From: Ridgeia piscesae
Taxonomy: Eukaryota; Annelida; Polychaeta; Sabellida; Siboglinidae
Length of the DNA: 64,000 nt
Assembly: GCA_025642075.2 (NCBI GenBank)
Contig: JAODUO010000572.1
Span: 1-64,000 of the forward strand
Direction of reading: 5' to 3'
Notes under the pieces: model-generated
Told to the model about the DNA's origin: nothing
The model's input: the letters and a program-made list of their open reading frames with translations, nothing else
Databases searched by the model: none
Shown: positions 14,033 through 27,855 of the stretch, piece by piece
Position numbering within the stretch: position 1 is the first letter of the stretch
Layout: every line of letters begins with the position of its first letter
Position numbers and translations under genes: made by a program

Positions 14033-14352
14033 AAGCCAGGGGTCGTTGTGCTACGCTACTAGTCTACTACCCCTGGCCGATTGTCTCCGTAAAGCTGCAT
14101 GGGGGGTGAGCGGAGTCGAAACATATTAGATTACATGACCGGAGTCCTACTACAGTCCTCATTGACGATTCCACAGGCCTATGTTAAAAGAGGAGATGTT
14201 GACAGGGAAGTGTCGGGATAGAGAAGAGCGTGTACTGGCGTAATCAGCCACAACGATCTCTGGCGGACGACGATGGTATCTATACGGCTGTCTGAGCTAC
14301 CCTGAGAGTTGATTTTTGTGATATATAAGAACTTATCTTTACTCCCGCAAGT
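14033..14352 (+). repeat. Interspersed repeat family R1, copy 1
   Basis: It starts AAGCCAGGGGTCGTTGTGCT and continues with CCCTGGCCGATTGTCTCC and GAGCGGAGTC. Later parts read GTTAAAAGAGGAGATGTTGA and GGCGTAATCAGCCACAACGA. The same landmarks occur at 42886-43262 (plus) and 47140-47466 (minus). Confidence 0.75.
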
Positions 14353-14652
14353 AACAATAACGGAGTGTGGCCAACATCTAAGACACGTAAGCAATAAAAA
14401 ATTCAAAGCAACATTCAATTGTCAATAAACATGCGAACGTGTTTTAAGCATGTCACTAACCGCGTCTTTACAAATGCTCCGAGATTGCGAATTCATCGGA
14501 TTTAATTAATCAGACGTAATTAGCTTCCTAGTTATGTAGGCATACTCCTTACATGGTGGATAGGTGTGTGCCAGTGATATGGAACCACTCACAACATGTG
14601 TGGTTAAATAAAACTAAAACTAGCCCAGTTACCCAGCGATGCCACAACAACC

Positions 14653-16152
14653 CCGCCAACTTAGCGTCATTCGTCATGCTTAGAGATTAATTACATCACT
14701 GTTCAATGGCACACGAAGTTTACATTTCACACGCGTGACCGTCCGTTTCAACCTGTTCCGGCGCTCAATTCAATTTAAAAGGTATGCTGCCTGTTTCCGA
14801 CACCCATTGACATAGTTGTAGATGATAATAATTATCTTTACAATGATGTAGAAAATCATGAAATACCGCGGATAGAACACTACGTATAGCTTTTTCATTC
14901 ATTTTTGTGAGCACCTAAGTTATCCAACACCCTGGATGAACTTTAAAAAAGTCTATATCCACGAACCACCCTTGAGAGCTCGCTAGGCCACGAGCAACAT
15001 TTCAGCTCAAAATAAGCAAAACTGGCGGATATTTTGGGCTACAAACCGACAAACGCAAACAAACAGAGAAACAGTGTTTCATAATAATTATATACACAAC
15101 CAGGAAGGTCAGATAACTAGACCTTTCATACTTGCTCTGGCTGTGCCTCAGTGTTCCGTAACGTCGCTGCCAACAGTGCGATTCTTTCCGGCTGACCGAA
15201 ATGACCAACATACAACAATGCTGTGTTGACGTGGGAGTTAGGGCATTGGTTCCGAGACGCTCATGTCCACTCGCATTTTTAACAAGAAGCATATAGAATG
15301 TTCAATCTATACCTCTGATCTACCATTAGTCGATGTTTTTCATAAATACAACGATATTTATTTAGAGATGTTTATATAAAGTATATTTGTAATATTCTGC
15401 TTTTCACAGGGCCTTTCTCCTACCAGAGAGAATTGAACGGTTAAAATTAATTCCTTTTGTTTTGTTCCGAATATAGGTGCAAGTTATTATTTTTATTTTG
15501 ATACGCCAACTTTGGATAATTGCAACTATATCTTCTCCATTTCAAGTGCATCTCCTCTTAGGTGCCGACACATTGCCTACTTCCTGTTGCATCCTTGGCC
15601 ATAGGCATCTGACCTACCAATCAACCTCGCAAAAACCAGGGGGTCTTTGTGATACGCAGCTACGCGTGGGAACAGCGCAAATACCCGCCGCAATTTGATA
15701 CGGATACACGGCTGATGGAATCCGAATACAATGTCCCGTTGACGTCCTAAACATCGCCTCCGTTTTGGCGGTCTGAGCACCGAATGTGCCGCTGCCTGAT
15801 CATTGTTGGCGCCAGTGTCGTCTACAAAGGTTACGATCTTTTGATCAAATACGCTTTGTCGGGCTATTGATCCGACTGGTGTGAGGGTACGTTGAAACGG
15901 CGTCACATATTTGGGTTAGTTCTAAATCAGTTGTACAGCAGCATCGAGGTGAAGACGGCGTAGCAAAGAGATCGGTATGATAGTGTCACATGCTTGCGGT
16001 ACTTAGAGTCTTAGACTTAATTAGCGGTTATACGCTTAGGCGAGCCACGGAGACGCTCCATAAGTGTTCAAGGGGTCAGGGCACAGTTAGACTTCCTGGT
16101 CTGACCCATATGAATGTATTACCTTAATAACTGTGTCATTTGAGATTTTGAT
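14653..16152 (+). repeat. Segmental duplication copy B, middle part
   Basis: It matches copy A 4705-6228 in order, including TCAATGGCACACGAAGTTTA and the CGTGGGAACAGCGCAAATAC block at about 15665 (copy A about 5762). The latter block also resembles R1-family sequence (the minus strand at about 47330). Confidence 0.85.
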
Positions 16153-16446
16153 AAATAATTTTTATGTGAAATGAGTACAGTAGGGCAGGCATACATACCA
16201 GTAGATTCAGTGGTATGATGTATCTGCAGTGTAATGACGCATGTTAGGCAGTGTCGTTGGCATAGTGATTTTTAGCCATTATTTTCTTACATGACCCTGC
16301 GAATGCAGAAAAACATGCTAAATTTTTTCAATATTCACCGGCAGTGCACATGCATGCAGTTTAAAAGAGCCTAAGATATGTGATTTTGACGAAATTTGAT
16401 CAGCACATCAGTGACATGACTGCAGTGATTGTGTAGAAATTAAATG

Positions 16447-16617
16447 GGGGGAGAGGCAGAGGCAGAGGCAGAGGCAGAGGCAGAGGCAGAGGCAGAGGCA
16501 GAGGCAGAGGCAGAGGCAGAGGCAGAGGCAGAGGCAGAGGCAGAGGCAGAGGCAGAGGCAGAGGCAGAGGCAGAGGCAGAGGCAGAGGCAGAGGCAGAGG
16601 CAGAGGCAGAGGCAGAG
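16447..16617. repeat. (GAGGCA)n hexanucleotide repeat, about 28 units
   Basis: Pure GAGGCA repeats at the point where copy A carries GGGC/GGAC repeats, so the two duplicates have different microsatellites at the same joint. Confidence 0.97.
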
Positions 16618-17960
<1,343 letters not shown>

Positions 17961-18049
17961 ACTTTACACGATGCCCTTCAGCTTTTATACTTCCAGAAAA
18001 AAACATGTACTGAACGACGTCATCAGGGAAGCTATTTGTGCGCAAGCGC

Positions 18050-18265
18050 CCTTTTCCCGGAGTCTCCTGTTTCAGATCGACCAACAGCGTAAATAGACGA
18101 TAGGCGCGGATAGTGCAGTGGTTAGCACGCTGGCGGCCCCGGTTCAATACCCGATCACGGCAAGCATGGTATATTTAGTGTTAAGACCTGGCTCTCAACA
18201 ATGAGCCTGTATCTTTCGATTGTATACCTCGTGAATCGGAGAATCACGTTATTATCGGTCCCATC
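18050..18265 (+). repeat. tRNA-headed SINE-like repeat, plus strand
   Basis: The head reads GCGCGGATAGTGCAGTGGTT and AGCACGC (A box), then GGTTCAATACCC (B box). It is followed by GCATGGTATATTTAGTGTTA and CCTGGCTCTC as in the minus-strand copy at 6935-7128. No cloverleaf beyond the two boxes is convincing, so I do not call a tRNA gene. Confidence 0.7.
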
Positions 18266-20857
18266 TCAATTTGGGATGCAAAAGAACCATTGAGGACAAC
18301 AAGCACCGTGGTAATGACCAGCAAAAAGGTCGAATTGGCATAAATGCATGTTCTAAAAAGACTGGCTAGTGAGAATGAGACATCATGAGTTCATAACGTT
18401 GTAACCACAACATATACAATACAATCAGTTAATAGAATCCTGCCGATTGCTTGGGAAAAGTTTTGAGATAAACGCACTTTTGTGTTTCAACCTCAGAGGG
18501 TAATAATAAAAATACATACACATATATGCCATTGTGTTTGCAAAACAGACATATCCAAGTCATTGTTCTACAACATTACACAAGCTGACGCTAAGATACG
18601 CAAGTTGTCATTAAACAACATTTCTTACAAGTAAAAAAATATATAGTGTAAAACATTAATTGTTTTTTAACGAGCAGTTTTCACCGGGTCTCGTCAAATT
18701 TATTTAATTCATGTAGCAGATCATTGGAAAACAAAGTAATGCATTAGTGTTGACAGGGAGGATAAATTATAGATAAGTTTAAAAAAGCCACACATTCAGT
18801 GGTACTTATCAATCCGCAATGGACCGTAGATGTAAGTATAATTAATAATTTACACAAAATAAACTACTAAAACGTTCATGCGTTAACAGTTGATCACGCT
18901 AGTCGCTACAATGTATCCATTCCGCATTGCAATGTTATTACTATTAGGGCTACCGATGTTTCATAAAATTGAACAAGTTATGGTTTATTATTTGTATATT
19001 CCAATTGGAAATAAACTATTATTATAATTTATTATTATTACCATTATTATTATTATAGTGCCGAATATTGCGAAAGCTGCCAGGGTTGCGAAATGGGTCG
19101 CGCGAAGTCCGTTCCATTTCCGGTAAATTCGGGCAACGACTAGTCGGCTAGCAGACGACTAGTGCAAGTGTGTGCAACTGTAACTGAACATAGGTTGTGC
19201 TCGCAGTTCTTTTAAAAATGTAATAAAAACGAACATATGTAACGAAAACTGTCTGTTGTGAACACAGCGATTATATCATTTATTTGTGATTGTGATATAT
19301 GCCGTAGCCATCGCGTCGGAGCACTTTTGATGTTAGAAGTAAGTAAAAAATGTAGCGTCTCTTGCTCAGCCGTCCGGCTTGGGTTGGGGTGAGCGTCACT
19401 CCGTCACTGTTTCATATACTTCGGTTTCTATAATATGCTTACTATCACCTAATCGGTTTCTGCCCCATGTCTCATGTGAAGTTATGTTTGATTATCTGCT
19501 CGTTGGAACCCATGTTAAATACGTATTTAGACAGTTTTAGTCAGATTAATATCAGACATTGGTCTGGTGACACAAAACCAAAGCGTTGTTTTACAATTTA
19601 CAGATGTTTTTATATTAGATACAGACCACGTGACTGCAGTATGCCCTCCCCCAACTCATTGACTGAGCGATGTATACAATTGTGATCATTCAATATTCAA
19701 TTTATCAGACAAAATTGTAAACAACTCTTCATACTTTATTTATAGGTTAATGAATAGCTTGTGGTGTCTATAGAGCAAATTCGCACTCATGTTGTTGGAC
19801 ATGTGCAGACATTGCAAACACTAGTGACTGGTCAGTAATCGGGCCAGGACATGATAATGGGCCATGCTTACCTGGTAAATGCAATTTTTTATTGGTATCT
19901 CACTGTTCACTGAGCAGTCAGTATTAAGTGCTTGTACAGATCCTTCTGAAGAGTTAATCAATTAGATTTATTCACAGTTTATCAGGACAAGAGTCTTCAT
20001 ATGCCTGATTCAGATCTGGCCTGGTCACACCTGGACTATGCCATGGGCCTATGGCTAATTGTAATTTACTGTTATTGGTTTGTTACTTGCAGTAAATCAT
20101 ATATGTATCAGGACTACTAACATATTATACTATTTGTTTATACAAGCATGCCTGCAGCCACCCTTTGAAATACACTTTTGAGGTGCATACATTACAGTTG
20201 GTCAGAAGAGTTTATATACCTGGTTACACCTGAAATTATTTGTCACCAAATTCACAGGTCAATATTTTGAATATATACATGTGCAATTACAACACAGTGT
20301 GCATTCTGCCTTAAAACATGTATCTGGTCAATTATATATTATGACTTAAACTTAGCACATCATTATCATAAGTAAATTATCATTATATAAATTGAGTAAT
20401 GAAGACTGATAAAGAAGTAATCATATCAGAGAACAGTAATTAATCATAATACATTTTTTCCAAGTGTGTATTCATAATTGTAATCCAAATTTCTTAAGAC
20501 ATCATAAACATAGTCAAAATCATAATAACAAACTCGTGTATAACTGACACCAGTTCTCATGGAGACTGCTCTCAATGAAGCCATCCTTTGGGTAAGCTGA
20601 AGCAAATGTTTAATAAATTTAATACTTACACTGAACTATACTAATCTGTGTAATTTCTCACAAATGGTCAGTAAGATAAATTTGTAAGAGAAAGAACCCT
20701 AACTGATAAACTGATACCTGGTTATGAAGTAATTATGTTGTGGTCACATGATTGCACTGGTAAAAATAAATATTCTATAATTAAATACCATATACTTCAT
20801 ATATGACTTAAGAATTCTGATACAATTTGGTAACATTATTAGTGGAATTACTCGCTG

Positions 20858-21073
20858 TCAGTCTAACTCCCGTAACATGTCAAGAGCCCCCAATATGTTC
20901 TTCAGAAAGCCCTGTACTCTTTCTTGGGCATCAGACTCTTTTTTCATGGTTTTAAAATGGGCAGCAATACTCGTTATCGGTCTCTTTACTGTTGACTGAT
21001 GCGACTGTACTGTCTGGAAACACTTAGCCATAGCTGAGTAGTTCCAGCTTGGCATGATGGAAAAAGCAGGCAT
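20858..21073 (-). CDS. Isolated 71-codon minus-strand ORF, unproven
   Basis: An ATG-started frame with protein-like composition: SWNYSAMAKCFQTVQSHQ, then KESDAQERVQGFLKNILGAL and a clean stop. No signal peptide, low complexity or repeat period. No neighbours on this strand and no splice partners found. It lies inside intron 1 of the large gene. It could be a nested small gene, an exon, or a transposon remnant. I do not recognise it. Confidence 0.2.
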   Translation of the reverse strand: MPAFSIMPSWNYSAMAKCFQTVQSHQSTVKRPITSIAAHFKTMKKESDAQERVQGFLKNILGALDMLRELD

Positions 21074-21395
21074 ATGCAGTCAAGTGTGACATGCGCTTTG
21101 CCAAGTCGGAGTGTCAGTGCGTGCTCAACTGTGATGAGTTTGAGTAAACATGTGGACATAGTGATTGGTTTTTTTTTTCAGTTATCTCACGTGTCTTGAG
21201 AAATGCCCATAGTGTACAGACATAAATCATGTCAGGGTCACCATTTATGGATGCTCGTGTTCATAAACTTCAGATACAGCGGTAATATGACACATGTTGA
21301 TTTTATTCTTCCATTGTTCTAACTCAATAAACTACCAACAGTTGTCCATAAATTTAGTTCTTGCTGTGGGAACCTGTTTACAATTACAGTCTCTA

Positions 21396-22199
21396 CGTGT
21401 TTGTATTTAAATACTTTCCTAAAGCAAATAATTAAAGAAATACTTTTTCAAATACTTTGTCAAATACATCAAACATGGTTATTATTAAATTGCATTATAA
21501 AATTATTATTGATTGAATTCTTAGAAGTCAAATAATCTTACTGTGTCTTTTTGGCAATTCACTCTGAAATAATGGCAAGGTTAAGCTAATTATGCCATCA
21601 TGTGAGAAGAATTGATGCCACTGTATAAGAACAGTAATTCACAAGAAGCAACCATCCCCTTACTTGTCAGTTGTAACTATGATGTATATAGTCACATAGT
21701 TAGATCATTAATTATTCCCTACAAACTACTATTTGTTCTATTTATAATCTATGGATGTAGTTAGCAGTTGTCTGCCTGTCACCTTTTGATCATCATTTCC
21801 ATGCCCCAGTTAACAAAACTGAACTTGTATAACTGACAACACAACCTGACGTTCCCGAGATGAAACTTTAAGTGAACGTTGAACACTGAACATGACATAT
21901 GTAATACCAGGCTGGACCACTTCCAGGTTGTTAGAAGTTTGATAAAGCAGGTGGCTGGTGCTCTTTTGAAATTGTTTAGTTAAATAGTTAAAATGGTTTA
22001 CATGTCTGCATGAGCAAAACATTAATGCCAATAAACTAGATGTCTTGATATTTGATTTGCTATTCTTTTACCTATATAGTAATATATCCTTAAAGTGAAA
22101 GGTTTTTGAACTATATTTGAAATACTTTCCAATGTATTTGTATTTAAATACTTCTGCATTTCAAAGTGCTGGTATTTGTATTTGAATCTCTCAAGAGTA
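21396..22199. repeat. Repeat zone with GTATTTAAATAC motifs
   Basis: TTTGTATTTAAATACTT occurs near 21403 and 22138, with several AAATACTTT and AAATAC strings around each. Similar TTTGTATTTAAAC follows the inverted-repeat element at 23401. This suggests that the element inserted into an older repeat. Limits are uncertain. Confidence 0.45.
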
Positions 22200-22203
22200 T
22201 TTG

Positions 22204-23398
22204 CGTCATTCCATGTCAAATCAATCACTTTTTGGCCACTTTTTGCATCACCCGACTCCAAATTTAATGAAATTTAGTACAGTTGTTGGTTCACATGAGT
22301 ATATTAAAATAAAAAATAAAATAAAAATCTAGGTCAAGTATCATTGAAGATATAGGTCACCGAACTTTGACCCGGTTCGCATACTGACCGCTACATTAAT
22401 GCTTGTAACTCTGCTACTAATAAAGCTAGAGAAACAAACAATATATCACTGGAAAACCAGTAAACATGCACATATAACTATCATAAATCAGATACCGACA
22501 AAATTATCCTGATTTTGCTAATATTTTGTACACAGTATCCTATACGATATTTAATATTAGAGTAGGCAAATAATAATGTTCAGAGATACATTAAATTAAG
22601 TACACCCGACGTCACCCGTGGATGAAAAATTGCACCAGGATAGCACTGTATAACCGAATACAAACATACAGCGCAATCTCTGATTTTGCTAATATTTTGC
22701 ATAGAGTATCCTATACTATTTCAGAAGAGTCCATGAAAATATTGGAGTGGGCAAATAATAATGTTCAGAGACACATTAAATTAAGTACACCTGTGGATGA
22801 AAAATTGCACCAGGATAGTACCGGTACTGTATATTATTAATACCTGTGCAATACAAACTTACAGCACAAACTCTGATGTATAAATCCATCTATGTATAAT
22901 TATATGCTCACTAATTATATAATTGCTATTCAATATACAGCTGTATCAGGGGTTATTGTTATGCAATTGCCGATCAGAGGGACAAGATCATGCACATGTA
23001 AATTGTGTCTGTACTGTTATGTGATTTGTGGCATACAGAGCAATGTTGAAGCATACAAATGAACAAATTGTATTGCATAATACATATGGTAAGCATTGCA
23101 GATTGAATTGTATTGACAGTTGATCAGCTTAATTTTTTTAATGGTTGTTTTTTGGCTTTCGATTGATATATTGATTGTTTCTCTAGCTTTGTTAATAGCA
23201 GAGTTATAGGCATTAATGTAGCGGTCAGTATGCGATTTGGGTCAAAGTTCAGTGACCTATATCTTCAATGATACTTGACCTAAATTTTAATTTTATTTTT
23301 TATTTTGATATTCTCGCATGAGCCAACAAATGTACTAAATTGCATCAAAATTGGAGTCGTGTGATGTTTTGAGTGATTGATTTGACATGGAATGACCC
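22204..23398. mobile_element. Non-autonomous inverted-repeat DNA element (MITE/foldback), 1195 bp
   Basis: Terminal inverted repeats of about 240 bp: the left arm begins CGTCATTCCATGTCAAATCA and the right arm ends TGATTTGACATGGAATGACC. Inner parts such as CATTAATG..GTAACTCTGCTA and its complement also pair. ATTTG flanks both ends (22199-22203 and 23399-23403), a likely 5-bp target duplication. The core has a tandem duplication of about 180 bp (about 22505-22660 and 22680-22835). No transposase is present. Confidence 0.82.
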
Positions 23399-24757
23399 AT
23401 TTGTATTTAAACATATTTCAGTGTATTTAACTCCATGTCTGTAATAAATAAAAAAATTGAGTCAGAAATAGAGTAATTGTGCAGAAAGTGACAGAGACAA
23501 TGATGAGAGCATAATAGATAAGCATCAACATCAACGTATCATGTCACCTGTGGCTGTGTTCATAGTGCAATTAGCAATAACAGCTGACTTTGTTGCACTG
23601 ATCTGCCTGTCTTTGATCATGGTTTGCATGCCCTCATACCAGTAACCAAACCTGCTAGCTGCCAAGGGCTGCTATTGTGTCAGTGTTGAAAGGACATATT
23701 ATTTGCTTTCTGTAGACTGACAGAAAGATAGGGGCATCACCACTTGGCATTATTATGTGCCTACAATTACTACAAAATGGCAATGCTGTAGCTTTACAGC
23801 ATACAATATACAGGCTTTGCCAGTTGTACATAATACCATCAAAATATACTGACCAACAATATACAGTGTATCTTTAAATATTATAAAAACAGTGCTTCCT
23901 TGAGCTTTGTGTGTATCAGGCTGACATTTTGCTCTAGGATGGTTTGTGGATTTATACTTTTTTCTTCAAAATTGTGCGTATTTTAATTAAAATTATTGGG
24001 AACTTGAAAATCATGATGTGAGCATGCAGCCTATTTCAGGGTCACACTGAAACAATGTAACCTAGGTGACTCAGTGGGCAGAAATAAAGTCACAGGAAAA
24101 AAGTTATGGAAAACTGTCACAGTTTTGCCTAGGGATAAATGTCACAGGAAATAGTCACACAATTATTTTTATGTAAACAGTAATGCTATCTACTAGGGGA
24201 GTAAATACAAAGGTTTGGTTTTGCCTACCAGAGCACATTTGAAAGTATTCATTCTTTTGACATTCAGTATTTAAGTGATCTTGAGCAATCATTAAACAGT
24301 ATGAATCAAACTCAGGGGTTTTATGCAATAAGGAAATCCTAAATAAAAAAATTGAGACATTTGGCCTGAAGATCGTAATATAATAATTACTATAATGATG
24401 AGTACCAACAAGTATGAGTAAATCATCAGATGAAATTCATACTTTTTAGATAACCTAATTTTAATACACAAGTAATCAGCCAATTTTAAGACGATGAGGT
24501 GGAAAGTTACCAGAATCTTTTATGTGACACATTAAGACCCACAGAACATTTTAATATTCCAACATTATGATATTAGGACATTTTGCTAAGAAGACATTTT
24601 GCTAACAAGATATTTGAGTAAAACCAGTGTTTTATTTCAGATGCAAAGATTCCATATATACATGTAGACAAATATAGATAAATTAATAAATAAAAATCAA
24701 GGATATAGACACATGAACTAAAATAGATGGTATTGGTTTCACTCTTCTTACTTACAG

Positions 24758-25174
24758 TTAGAATAATGTATTTACAATAATGTATATACATTTTCTGCAT
24801 AAAAAATTACTAGAAAACTCAATGCTACTAATATAATTTCTATAGCACTCGAAAACAAGGTTGGGGGAATTTGGGGGCAGGAAGTCCATTTTCTCCATGT
24901 TAAAAGATAGGTCTTTATTTTGTTTTTGGTTGTAATTATTGAGCTGTTCCCAAATAGTTTTTATTTTCTGAAGGATAGTTACAAACAGCAGCAGTGTGAT
25001 ACTGCTGGTAAGAATGATAATGGAAATCATGCATTTTAATTGATTACTATGGTGGCTGCCAGGGCATCGGTGACTACCCAGGGGGTAGTACTTGTGTTTG
25101 GCAATTTTGGCAGGTAATGAGGAATGCCATATTATTGTGTGCAGTACAACCAGTTTTTGGGCAAATGTATACAT
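24758..25174 (-). other. Open minus-strand frame, not accepted as a gene
   Basis: A 138-codon frame with one hydrophobic run (ISIIILTSSITLLLFVTIL). Composition matches translated AT-rich DNA (Asn, Ile, Lys, Tyr). No repeat or splice evidence supports it. Confidence 0.12.
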
Positions 25175-25876
25175 GTGTTATGATTACGTGCATTTAGACA
25201 ACTTATCAGATATAAGTGCTTATCGAACGGTTGTGAAACCACAATATGTACAGCAATGTGAAATGCAAATCCCGTAAAAGACACATACGGCCAAAAATCT
25301 TTACTACTATCTGCGTTTTTGTAAATCGCTATATGCAGTGTGGTAAAGTTGATATTAGATCGGAAGATATTTATGATCTGATTTTCCAACTATGGTGTAA
25401 CAGAAACTGAGCTTTATTTCACCTAGGCTTTACTTATATCTGCCATCTGACTGGTAGAACTGGTATCCAGCCATATAACAATACTGCTAAAGTGATTACC
25501 ATAATGTATAATTACTAACAAAACTTCCCCAATCGCATTTGTTTATATTCATCAGTCATAAACTACAACTGTCATCTGTCATTGAAGTACCATTCTCGTG
25601 TCCTGTCCCCAATCGGCTTCAGTCGTCCAGAGTCTCACCAACTATCATAACAGTTACAGGCCCTAAATTTGGTTATACTGATGGAAGAAATCTAAGAAAA
25701 ATGTCATAATCAATTATTAATCACTTAAATAAGACCACGCTGCTTAATAACACCAGTGTTTATTTATTTTTCTATATAAGTAACTATATAAGGAAAGTTC
25801 ATGCAATAACTTTGACACAACATTTTTTTTTACATATTGCATAGAAAAACCTCAGTGAGCCTATGTTAGTCAATGT

Positions 25877-25878
<2 letters not shown>

Positions 25879-25940
<62 letters not shown>
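25879..25940. repeat. (TG)n/(TA)n microsatellite
   Basis: A short TGTGTG run followed by about 55 bp of (TA)n. Confidence 0.95.
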
Positions 25941-25943
<3 letters not shown>

Positions 25944-26319
25944 ACTTACATTTTATACACCATAATTATAAACATTATGTGAATTGCTGCTTTGCTCAAT
26001 TATTAATAAACAGAGTTTGATACTTTTTTTGTGCTTGAATGTTGCTGTTTACATATTCTGCTGTGCATGTGGACCATGTTAACAGAGGTCAACCCAGCTA
26101 CAAAACATGAAATGGGTGCTACAGGAATAGTTTACTATATATGCTATTTGGTAAAAAATAAATTCCCACAGTTGCCGCATTCTTCTGGCACAGGGTCAAA
26201 TTTGATTGGTCACCAGAAATCACATTGCATGCCTTGGGTTGCATTGTATGTAGACCAACTGCGTATGTACAGGTATGTGCTAAACAAGTTACTCTTGGAT
26301 AGATTACTTGGAAAGATTA

Positions 26320-26548
26320 TAATCGCAACCACAAAACTGTCGATAAGATTTACATTTTTTTTTTAATGTGGGCTCACTGCCATGGTACTCTCATTAGCAC
26401 TGCTGTCAACATACATTTTGGGTCAACAACATGTCTTATCTGAAAGTCACAACCGCAAAACTTTCTACAAGATTTATATAATGTGGGCATTTTTTTAATG
26501 TGGGCTCACTGCCATAGTACTGCTGTTAGCACTGCTGTAAGCAACGTT
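26320..26548. repeat. Tandem duplication, period about 132 bp
   Basis: AATGTGGGCTCACTGCCAT recurs at 26365 and 26497. The preceding AACC(A/G)CAAAACT..AAGATTTA block and the following TTAGCACTGCTGT block also recur. Confidence 0.85.
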
Positions 26549-26954
26549 TCTTGTCTGTAAATCAATAAAGTTGCTTGAAAATACCCATTTAGCCATTTTC
26601 TCTGCATACCCCTTGGTTGTGGACTAACAAACATTGGCCCCACCTGGAAAATGAAGGACCAATCAGTTTGTCACCTCAAGATGTAAATCACTAACATTAA
26701 TAAATTCATTCAAGATATTGCCAATTGGTAGATTAGGGGTCAGTGGTCTACAGAAGTGAATGAATATACCTCAGTGCCCCATAGAGATATATTTACAGTG
26801 AACCAAAATTAGTGAGTTAATTTATGTCTGATTGTCATCTGTTTCATTCATATCAAATTATCAGTATGACATTTCTTATAAATATGACACAGTGCTATTT
26901 AATATACTTTGTTAATTGAATAAGTGTTTTTATTGCGACTTTTGTAATCTGTAG

Positions 26955-27365
26955 GAAGCCATGGTGGTCGAGGAGGTACAACACAAGGTTCGTTCCTTGC
27001 CTTTGGAGAAGCTCCGGCCTATGACACATTCGTCCGACCTGATCAGTCTGGCAGTGGAGGGGGTGGACCATCTGGAGGCACTGGTGGTGGCGTGATCCAT
27101 ATTGTCAGCAGGAAGGTGACCATCGATGGGATAGTGTCAGCAGACGGGACGGATGGACAGGATGATAGTGGCGGGGGTGCAGGTGGCAGCATCCTCATTG
27201 ATGTCACCAATCAGGGTCCATTTCGTGGGGCAGGGTTGATGACGGCTAATGGAGGACGTGGTGCTGGAGAGGGTGGTGGTGGCGCTGGAGGGAGAATCAC
27301 GGTAAATTCTAAGCAAGAGTTGTCACACTATACTGGGAAGACGTATGCCTACGGTGGTGTTGCAG
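26955..27365 (+). CDS. Exon 2: Gly-rich core of module 1
   Basis: Residues 114-250, entered in phase 1 and left in phase 1. In order it carries HGGRGG, a GSGGGGGPSGG stretch, GGGVIHIV, a strand ending DGIVSADG, GGGAGGSILIDV, GGGGAGGRITV and YAYGGVAG. This order of blocks is repeated in exons 8-9, 17-18 and 23-24. The acceptor is CTGTAG|GA. The donor GTTGGT is weaker than most in this gene but keeps frame and phase with exon 3. The codon frame is open and GC-richer than the surrounding intron. Confidence 0.85.
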
Positions 27366-27598
27366 GTTGGTATTAAGTTGTAATGACAATGTGTATAGGA
27401 ATTCCGAATATAAGAATTTATATCAAATGACGCTGTTCAGGCCATTTAACTATGGTGTTTTCAACAACCTTATGCTGGTCAACTACTGATATGATACTCT
27501 TGATAATAATTGCTGCTTGCACATGGGGAGTATTTATTCATCATGTCAGACAACAAAATGCTTTTTGCTTCCCTTTAAATATGTGATTATGTTTTTAG

Positions 27599-27855
27599 GT
27601 GATATGGTCACGATTCAAACGCCATCATCAGTCTCTGCTTCATCGTACATCACTTCAGAAGATAATGCTGACTTAACAAAGAACCCAACACGAGCGTGGC
27701 AAGCCCGAGACAGTGACAATAACCAATTCCTCACCTTTAACTTCCAGCAACAGTTCTATGTTGTTGCTGTTGAAATGAAGGGTGACCAAGGGTGGTATGT
27801 GAAGTCATTCTACATTGAGTACTACAATGAAATGGGTGCACGCGTCGTTTACAAA
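27599..27855 (+). CDS. Exon 3: first half of F5/8 type C-like (discoidin) domain
   Basis: Residues 251-336. After the Gly-rich block the composition changes to a compact globular domain. The line runs through NPTRAWQARDSDNNQFLTF, then a hydrophobic VEMKGDQGWYVKSF strand and IEYYNE. This matches the usual discoidin pattern of W..D..N.QWL.FDL, then a G-W-V-x-S-F/Y strand followed by the YS-like strand. Such domains bind carbohydrate or phospholipid in other proteins; the ligand here is unknown. The donor is AAA|GTAAGG and the phase is 0. No other copy of this domain is seen in the window. Confidence 0.7.

Larger units (their letters stand above)
11546..14652. other. 3.1-kb segment inserted in duplication copy B
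   Basis: It interrupts the match between copy A (continuous at about 4700-4710) and copy B. It contains a 36-bp minisatellite, a 65-bp direct repeat, (TGTATG)n and (TA)n arrays, and an interspersed repeat at 14033-14352. No gene is seen. Confidence 0.6.

Noticed and set aside
18094..18165. Possible tRNA gene
   Set aside because: A-box- and B-box-like strings are present, but no full cloverleaf is seen and a second copy with the same non-tRNA tail shows that it is a repeat head.
24758..25174. 138-codon minus-strand ORF with a hydrophobic segment
   Set aside because: Its composition fits translated AT-rich intron DNA, and there is no repeat, homologue or splice support.
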